Assembly: GCA_044224905.1 (NCBI GenBank)
Contig: JBGAJN010000002.1
Coordinates: 310,001-374,000, forward strand
Direction: 5' to 3'
Length of the DNA stretch: 64,000 nucleotides
Source: JBGAJN01 sp044224905
Lineage (GTDB): Bacteria; Verrucomicrobiota; Verrucomicrobiia; Limisphaerales; JBGAJN01
The position numbers and the translations under genes were made by a program. Every line of letters starts with the position of its first letter. Position 1 is the stretch's first letter. The notes beneath the pieces were generated by a model. That model was not told where the DNA came from. It worked only from the letters and a program-made list of their open reading frames with translations, and ran no database searches. Positions 59,435-64,000 of the stretch are shown piece by piece.

Positions 59435-59878
59435 CTAGCAGGTGGCGCAGCCTCCGTCGCGACCATCCAAATCTATCAAACGGTTTTGAAGCAGACTCAT
59501 ATTGGGTCGCTGCCAAAGCTGCCAAAAAGGCCCCGACCACCGGAAAGTCTCCCAGTTGGGCTTCCAGTGGCTTTCATCCTCCACCTCCAAAACCCAGCGG
59601 TATGGTTCTCCGTATCGCGAATACTCGCGCAGCCGGCAACCGGTGGATAATCCAAAACCGAATGCGCGTACAGCCTCTCTCCAGTCAGTGAATCTCTCCC
59701 TGCAACCATTGTAAAAAACCTGGTATTGCATTCCAATTTTGGTTTGCTCGACAACCAACCGCACCGCGAACCCATCCGCTGTCGATGGCAAATAGGTAAT
59801 CGACGAATGATCGCACTCGACACAAGCGTCCGGGAATTTTGCCATCTTCTGCTGAATCTCTTCTAAGATGGGAAGCAT
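59435..59878 (-). CDS. Accessory hypothetical protein, 147 residues, aromatic- and cysteine-rich
   Basis: I chose the ATG at 59878 (MLPILEEIQQKMAKFPDACV). The frame is open another 51 codons upstream, but that part looks non-coding. The protein is rich in Trp, Arg and Cys, with ECDHSSITYLPS, a WREAVRAFGFGLSTGC helix, and a Trp-rich tail (WETFRWSGPFWQLWQRPN) ending GGCATC. G+C content appears lower than in neighbouring genes, suggesting acquisition from elsewhere. Similar small proteins occur in accessory DNA. No function is known and no attC-like site was found around it. Confidence 0.65.
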   Translation of the reverse strand: MLPILEEIQQKMAKFPDACVECDHSSITYLPSTADGFAVRLVVEQTKIGMQYQVFYNGCRERFTDWREAVRAFGFGLSTGCRLREYSRYGEPYRWVLEVEDESHWKPNWETFRWSGPFWQLWQRPNMSLLQNRLIDLDGRDGGCATC

Positions 59879-60049
59879 GGGTTTAGTCGTGCGATACCAA
59901 CATTGTCTCCACCGGCGCAATTCTGTGAAGGGTTCCCATTTCACGTCAATTCTTATGGTTCGCTGGCGACAAGTTTTTCCTGTCACCGCCGCCGGTGATT
60001 CGGTAAACGTTTCCACCAACAGGTCCACCACAACTCACCAGCATCGCGT

Positions 60050-61342
60050 ATGAACGCCAAAATCCTGCTCACCCTCGCCCTCGTCGCCAGCGCTGCCGCC
60101 AACGTCGTCCTCGTCACCCGCAAGCCCGCCGCGACCGCGCCCGCCGTGGCTCCGGCGGCCACGGCATCGGCCGCGCCGGAAAAGTCGCCCGAGAAACCCG
60201 CCGCGTCGCCCACTGGCACGACCTTGATCGGCGGCACGAACAAGCCCGCGCAATCCTTCGACTGGCGCGCCGTGGAATCCGCCGACTACAAGCAATACAT
60301 CGCCAACCTCCGCTCGATCGGTTGCCCCGAGGAAACCATCCGCGACATCATCACGGCGGACGTGAACAAACTTTTCGAATCGCGCAAGAAGGCGCTCAGC
60401 GCGGCGGGCGGGAAGACGAACAAGTTCGAGTATTGGAAACCCGGCATGCAGATGTTCACGCAGATGTTCGACGAGGAGAAGATCAAGCAGCAGCAGGCCC
60501 TCGCGAAGGAGAAGCGCGCCTTGCTCACCGAATTGCTCGGCGTGGCTCCCGAGGAAAAGCCCGATATGACCGCCATGATGGGCGGCGGCGCGCAGATGAT
60601 GGAGCAGATGCTCGACTTCATCTCCCCGTCCAAGCAGGCGCAGGTCATGGAGGTCGAGCAGAAGTTCGCCGCCAAACTCATGAAAGCCGTGGGCAACGGC
60701 GCCGACGCCGATTCGCTCAAAGACATGGCCAAGGTGCAGAAGGAAAAGGAAGCCGAACTCGCCAAGGTCCTCACCCCGCAGGAACTCGAGGACTACAACC
60801 TCCGCATGTCGCAAACCGCGATGATGATGCGCTTCCAGCTCGCGAGCTTCGAACCCAACGAGCAGGAGTTCAAAGACATCTTCAAGGCGAAGAAAAAATT
60901 CGAGGACGAATTCGGCATGGGTTCCTCCGCGAACTACGGCTACCCCGGCGGCGGCACGCAGGAGGAGAAGGACAAATACGCCGCGGCGAAAAAGGAACTC
61001 ACCGCCGAACTCAAAGCCGCCGTCGGCGAGGCCCGTTATGCCGAATACGAGCGCGCGCAGGACTTCACCTATCAATCGCTCTACTCGATCACCCAGAAGC
61101 AGGGCTTGGCGAAAGACGTGGCCGTGCAGGTTTACGACATGAAGACCGCCTCCGAAACGCAGGCCAAACAAGTGCGCGCCGACAAATCATTGTCCTCCGA
61201 GCAACGCACCACCGCGCTCCAGGCCATCCGCGATGAAACCGAGCAAGCCGTGAAAACCGCGCTCGGCGACAAGGCGTTTCAAAGCTTCCAGAAGAACCAG
61301 GGCGCGAATTGGATCAACCGCATCAGCCCGGCGAAGAAGTGA
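60050..61342 (+). CDS. Hypothetical membrane-anchored protein, 430 residues, helical
   Basis: An N-terminal anchor or signal (MNAKILLTLALVASAAANVVL) is followed by an Ala/Pro linker and then a mostly helical protein with long charged heptads (for example FDEEKIKQQQALAKEKRALL, LAKVLTPQELEDYNLRMSQT). The phrase LTPQELEDYNLR recurs in Verrucomicrobia proteins of this type. It is probably periplasmic. The stop is 22 bases before repeat CR2-B begins. There is no enzyme motif and I cannot assign a function. Confidence 0.75.
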   Translation: MNAKILLTLALVASAAANVVLVTRKPAATAPAVAPAATASAAPEKSPEKPAASPTGTTLIGGTNKPAQSFDWRAVESADYKQYIANLRSIGCPEETIRDIITADVNKLFESRKKALSAAGGKTNKFEYWKPGMQMFTQMFDEEKIKQQQALAKEKRALLTELLGVAPEEKPDMTAMMGGGAQMMEQMLDFISPSKQAQVMEVEQKFAAKLMKAVGNGADADSLKDMAKVQKEKEAELAKVLTPQELEDYNLRMSQTAMMMRFQLASFEPNEQEFKDIFKAKKKFEDEFGMGSSANYGYPGGGTQEEKDKYAAAKKELTAELKAAVGEARYAEYERAQDFTYQSLYSITQKQGLAKDVAVQVYDMKTASETQAKQVRADKSLSSEQRTTALQAIRDETEQAVKTALGDKAFQSFQKNQGANWINRISPAKK

Positions 61343-61363
61343 GCGGAGCAGTTTCGCGCAAAG

Positions 61364-61683
61364 GGAAGTGAGGGAAACAACGAACCGCGGGACTCGTGCC
61401 GGATGCATGCAACCCGGTCTTGTCGTTCCGGTCATCCCAACGGGATGACAATCATCCAGCCCAGGGTTGCCGAGCACGGCGAGGCTACCCTGGGAAAATG
61501 AGAAACATCCCCCAACCCCAACGGGGTTGCATCGGCATTTCCGGAAGGCTGCAACCCTTTCAGGGTTGATGATCTATTGGCGGCTGTTCCCAGGGTAGTC
61601 GCTGCGCTCCAACCCTGGGCTGAGCGATGCAATCCCGTTGGGATTGCCGCGGTGATTCACCGCAGCCCAAAATCACTGGCCGG
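61364..61683 (-). repeat. Composite repeat CR2, copy B
   Basis: This is the reverse complement of 38938-39257, of the same 320-base length, with scattered substitutions mostly outside the self-complementary pieces (CAACCCTGAAAGGGTTG and AATCCCAACGGGATT are kept). It starts 22 bases after a stop codon. No gene is supported in it. Confidence 0.88.
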
Positions 61684-61692
61684 GTTTCGTTG

Positions 61693-61761
61693 GGTGGGGC
61701 GAGGCTACCGACGAGCCGTCTCATGGAAGTTTCACCACGGAGACGCGAAGGCGCGGAGGAA
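61693..61761 (-). repeat. Repeat block M, copy B
   Basis: This matches the reverse complement of 39253-39322 (69 against 70 bases). Relative to CR2 it lies on the opposite side from copy A while keeping the same orientation, i.e. the two blocks are permuted. The ~70 bases up to the next gene's stop codon contain a GCCTAAT that could be a remnant attC end. Confidence 0.78.
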
Positions 61762-61832
61762 GAGAGGATTTCAACCAACCACGCCGGCCCCAAGCCATCC
61801 GCCGCAGGCTATCCTGTGATTAGGCCGCGTGG

Positions 61833-62267
61833 TCATCGTGTATCAACTGGCATCTGTGGCGACCATCCGGCTGGCATCTGCCACTGTGCGCCGGTCAACG
61901 TGCGACTCCACCGGTGCATTGTGTATGTCTCGCTCGTCCATGCGAACGTAACAGCCGGTGAGCCGCCACGATAGAAAACTGCTCTCTCTGTGTTTGTGTC
62001 CAGTGCGACGCGGCTGCTGCCCCAATAAATATCCTGGTGGTCGAAGTAAAAGCGCCCCCACTGGCCGCCCGGTCTCCGGTAAACGAAACTGGTGGTGAAC
62101 GGCTCTGGACTCCAATTGCACTCTTGAACGATGCACATCTCAGTGCCGTCAGGCGCGACGGCCCGACCAACCACCCGTGGCGCGCTGACGTGATGAACCC
62201 ACGAAGCAACTCCGACGACTAGCAAGACGACCGTGAAGCCCAAGATGATGCGTGCTCGGACTCGCAT
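61833..62267 (-). CDS. Small accessory membrane-anchored protein, 144 residues (cassette-type)
   Basis: The ATG at 62267 gives a signal-anchor (RIILGFTVVLLVVGVASWV, about residues 6-24), followed by a beta-rich domain with GTEMCIVQECNWSPEPFTTS, YRRPGGQWGRFYFDHQDIYW and a TEMCIVQ... pattern typical of small cassette proteins. It starts 12 bases after the attC-like site and is followed by blocks M and CR2. The function is unknown. Codon use differs from the core genes. Confidence 0.75.
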   Translation of the reverse strand: MRVRARIILGFTVVLLVVGVASWVHHVSAPRVVGRAVAPDGTEMCIVQECNWSPEPFTTSFVYRRPGGQWGRFYFDHQDIYWGSSRVALDTNTERAVFYRGGSPAVTFAWTSETYTMHRWSRTLTGAQWQMPAGWSPQMPVDTR

Positions 62268-62279
62268 GGTGTTAAGGCC

Positions 62280-62372
62280 GCCTAACGAACCAAGCTCAGC
62301 GACGGCGGCCACGAGGCGCGTCGATTGCAACGGCGATGGCCCGCCTCCATTCGCTGTAGCCCATGGTTAGAA
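62280..62372 (-). repeat. attC-like recombination site between two cassette genes
   Basis: On the minus strand the 93-base site starts TTCTAAC and ends GTTAGGC, the latter a perfect R' box (GTTRRRY). The arms pair imperfectly over most of their length (AGCTCAGCGA...GGCGGCCA against TGGCCCGCC...TTCGCTGTAGC), as in integron attC sites, with extra unpaired bases. It sits 20 bases after the stop of one small gene and 12 bases before the start of the next, which is exactly the cassette layout. Confidence 0.6.
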
Positions 62373-62392
62373 GGCAAAACTGTAAATCCATC

Positions 62393-62626
62393 TTACTCAT
62401 GTGTGGGCTGGAACGGGACGACTCCAAAGAAAACGAGTAATCCTACAATCAAGGAAGTGAACCATCCGAGCCAGTATATCCCGACTCCCAGCTTGTGAAG
62501 AAAGGCACTGCCGAGGACCGGATGCCCATACGGAGCGAGGACATCCCAATGCCAATGCCCACTCCTCAGAATCGGCAACAATCCGAGAATCACCGCGAAA
62601 AAGAAAATGCCAGCGTTCATGTTCAT
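62393..62626 (-). CDS. Small accessory membrane protein, 77 residues (cassette-type)
   Basis: The ATG at 62626 (MNMNAGIFFFAVILGLLPIL) is preferred; a TTG eight codons upstream falls inside the attachment site. Two membrane helices (about residues 5-20 and 48-68) flank a short loop with GHWHWDVLAPYGHPV. The C-terminus is VVPFQPTHE. It starts 15 bases after the attC-like end of CR1-B and is followed 20 bases later by a second attC-like site. The function is unknown. Confidence 0.75.
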   Translation of the reverse strand: MNMNAGIFFFAVILGLLPILRSGHWHWDVLAPYGHPVLGSAFLHKLGVGIYWLGWFTSLIVGLLVFFGVVPFQPTHE

Positions 62627-62641
62627 AACGCGTGTGATGTC

Positions 62642-62697
62642 GTCTAACAATAAGATTGAGCGACAGGATTGTCGTTTATCACTTCCACGGGTTGGAG
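62642..62697 (-). repeat. attC/attI-like attachment site, module B
   Basis: On the minus strand it begins CTCCAAC and ends GTTAGAC, a perfect R' box (GTTRRRY), with the internal hairpin CGACA-ATCC-TGTCG. It has the same length (56) as the site in module A, whose end reads GCTAGGC. The cassette gene starts 15 bases beyond. Confidence 0.5.
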
Positions 62698-62973
62698 CCT
62701 AAAACTTCCCTTCTTCTGTGGCCAGCCGGATTTTCCCTGCGCGCCCTCCCTCGTCTCGGAGAGACGCTTTGAAACTAGCCCCGGCTTTCAAGCCGGGGTT
62801 CCGGCCCGCGGGTTGCCCGAGTCCCGCAGGGACGGCTGAACTTTCAATCGTCCCTTCAGGACTCGACCACTTCACCACTTGCACCCGGCGTTGAAACGCC
62901 GGGCTAGGGTCAGGCGTCCCTCGCGGGACTCACCGCACCGCTTACCGGCAATTCCCCGTTTTCCACCCCTCCG
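62642..62973 (-). repeat. Composite hairpin repeat CR1, copy B
   Basis: This 332-base block is the reverse complement of 37994-38326. Stem halves are kept while loops vary, for example CCCCGGCTT with loop change TAA to TGA-type, and CCCGGCG/CGCCGGG in both. It ends, on the minus strand, in the 56-base attC-like site immediately before the first cassette gene. Confidence 0.9.
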
Positions 62974-63117
62974 GCGGACGGCTGAGTCATTCGGTCGTAT
63001 CGGCAGGCTACCGCCGCCGTTGGCCTTATGGGAGGGTTGCTTTAACGGTATAAACTCACAAACCGTTGCAAGGGAATGGCTTTTCGATTCACCCCCGTCA
63101 AAAATGACGGTCCCAAA

Positions 63118-63474
63118 ATGATTTTGGTGGTCACCAGAATCATTTTGGTGCTCACCAAAACCATTTTAGTGGTCACCAAAGCGACTTTGGTTGCTACCAA
63201 AACTCTTTTGGTTGTCACCGAAAAGACTTTGGTCATCACCAAAACTCCGTTGGTTGTCACCAAAATGATTTTGGGACGAACCAAAATCTCTTTGGTCATC
63301 ACCGAAGGATTTTTTTTGGCAACCAAAACTCCTCCGGTGGCAACCAGAACTCCTTTGGTTGCGACCAAAACGCCTCCGGTAACAACCAAACTGCCTGGCG
63401 TGACCACAAAAATACTTCGGGTGCCAACTCTCAGAGGTTTGGTTGCCACTCCCGCAGGTTTGGTTAGCCCCACT
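63118..63474. repeat. 21-bp tandem array, module B
   Basis: Seventeen contiguous 21-base units, with no spacers, decay gradually from left to right. The core of each is close to the palindrome TTTGGTNNTCACCAAA. On the plus strand units read ILVVTKT-type heptapeptides, and on the minus strand ILVTTKM-type, almost the same peptide. Long frames are open on both strands through the array, but neither has a supported start or a recognisable domain. Position relative to CR1 is the same as for the array of module A, though the unit sequence differs. Confidence 0.88.
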
Positions 63475-63524
63475 AAAAGGTATGAAGACGAGCCGGCTCG
63501 CGGGGACGCTCCCCCCACCGCGCA

Positions 63525-63620
63525 CCCGGCGTTGAAACGCGGGGCTACCTTCAATCGTCCCTCGCGGGACTTGGTTGGAGTTCGCCTCTTTTCCCCTTCG
63601 CGTCTTTGCGCCTTGGCGTC
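63525..63620 (-). repeat. Hairpin pieces and motif a at the right edge of module B
   Basis: A degenerate CR1-type hairpin (CCCGGCGTTGAAACGCGGGG, about 63525-63546) and a GTCCC/GGGAC piece (63558-63571) precede the reverse copy of motif a at 63593-63620. Together with the array and CR1 they make the order of module B the mirror of module A. Confidence 0.75.
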
Positions 63621-63667
63621 AAAATCAGTGGCCCGGCAATTTCCGCCGAATCAGGCCAATGCCCCGC

Positions 63668-63695
63668 TTGACACCCCCCGCTTCGCTGGTATCCT
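63668..63695 (+). promoter_or_regulatory. Candidate promoter of rpmH-rnpA
   Basis: A perfect -35 TTGACA (63668-63673) and a TATCCT -10-like box (63690-63695) are 16 bases apart, 87 bases before the rpmH ATG. The leader between holds CCCGCTT/AAGCGGGG-type complementarity. No other gene start is near, so this likely serves rpmH. Confidence 0.5.
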
Positions 63696-63782
63696 CCGCA
63701 CTCCCGTAAAAGCGGGGTGTTCCGTTGCAACCGTGTTGCCCGGGCAGGGTGGCCTTGGCCGCCGCATTGATTTTTTAAGCTT

Positions 63783-63920
63783 ATGAAACGCCAGTATCAA
63801 CCGTCGAAGATGCGCCGCAAGCGGCAGCACGGCTTCCTCAACCGTAACTCTTCCAAGAGCGGCAAGGCCACTCTGGCCAATCGCCGCCGCGTCGGCCGCA
63901 AGCGTTTGACGCCGGTATAA
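63783..63920 (+). CDS. rpmH: 50S ribosomal protein L34
   Basis: The 45-residue, highly basic protein reads MKRQYQPSKMRRKRQHGFLN, then a basic tail with GKATLANRRRVGRKRL. This is the L34 signature (MKRTxQPSxxRRKRxHGF...GRxxLxxRRxKGRxxLxx), complete from start to stop. It binds 23S rRNA. As in most bacteria, rnpA follows directly, 11 bases later. Confidence 0.97.
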   Translation: MKRQYQPSKMRRKRQHGFLNRNSSKSGKATLANRRRVGRKRLTPV

Positions 63921-63931
63921 TTCCCTCGGCC

Positions 63932-64000
63932 ATGCCGGCCCCCGCTCCGGAGCGTCGTCCCTTGGGGCGCGCGCAACGCCTGCCGCAGGCGCGGGATTTT
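63932..64000 (+). CDS. rnpA: Ribonuclease P protein component, 5' end only
   Basis: Only 23 codons are visible (MPAPAPERRPLGRAQRLPQA). LGRAQRLPQARDF matches the start of the RNase P protein, where a basic RL-x(3)-DF motif begins the fold. Position right after rpmH supports the call. The gene continues past the window. It would assist the RNA subunit in tRNA 5' processing. Confidence 0.8.
   Translation, partial: MPAPAPERRPLGRAQRLPQARDF

Noticed and set aside
63118..63474. CRISPR array
   Set aside because: Units are 21 bases, contiguous and without unique spacers, and no cas genes are present.
63042..63786. Heptapeptide-repeat proteins on either strand of array B
   Set aside because: Both strands are equally open because the units are palindromic. 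The starts run through hairpin repeats and neither has a supported ribosome-binding site. Kept only as a repeat and a finding.

Overview
The window looks like a chromosomal segment of a Verrucomicrobiota bacterium, most likely of the Pedosphaera/Limisphaerales (subdivision 3) type. This placement is inferred from gene content and not from a marker-gene tree. The pointers are a PVC-type propeller/HEAT/heme protein, a GreA with a very long N-terminal extension, giant exported proteins with Verrucomicrobia-style C-termini, a pseudopilin-like segment, many hairpin-type dispersed repeats and high G+C. No tRNA, rRNA or CRISPR array was found.

Left part (1-11.9 kb): an ArsR-type regulator with a clear palindromic operator, divergent from a small membrane protein and a truncated RND adaptor lipoprotein; a prenyltransferase/cyclase-repeat protein; lipA; tig; dihydrofolate reductase translationally coupled to a flavin-binding oxidase-family protein; a 1369-residue FHA/proline-alanine/HEAT protein; and an uncharacterised cluster of an XRE regulator and two hypothetical proteins embedded in hairpin repeats.

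Middle part (12-37 kb): a 1676-residue exported beta-helix repeat protein; two large exported propeller/cytochrome proteins; an LptF/LptG permease; a sugar nucleotidyltransferase with an SDR epimerase; a YfhO-like membrane protein; serine acetyltransferase; a site-2 protease; aroB; a CusF-SCO fusion; the long GreA; and rsmB.

Right part (39-61 kb): a System II cytochrome c maturation operon (lipoprotein, ResB, CcsA), secA, dtd, a VIT/vWA exported protein paired with a 2420-residue internally duplicated membrane protein, an NfeD/SppA-like protease, and hypothetical genes. The window ends with rpmH and the start of rnpA.

The most unusual feature is a pair of ~2 kb modules, A (37.3-39.3 kb) and B (61.4-63.6 kb), in inverted orientation either side of the secA/ccs region. 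Read in its own direction, each contains, in order: a short dispersed motif, a tandem array of 21-bp units that reads as heptapeptides on both strands, a ~333-bp string of hairpins ending in an attC-like site, one or two small accessory genes starting 12-15 bases after that site, and a second repeat of 320 bp. In module B the two small genes are separated by a better attC-like site, which gives an integron-cassette layout without any integrase in view.
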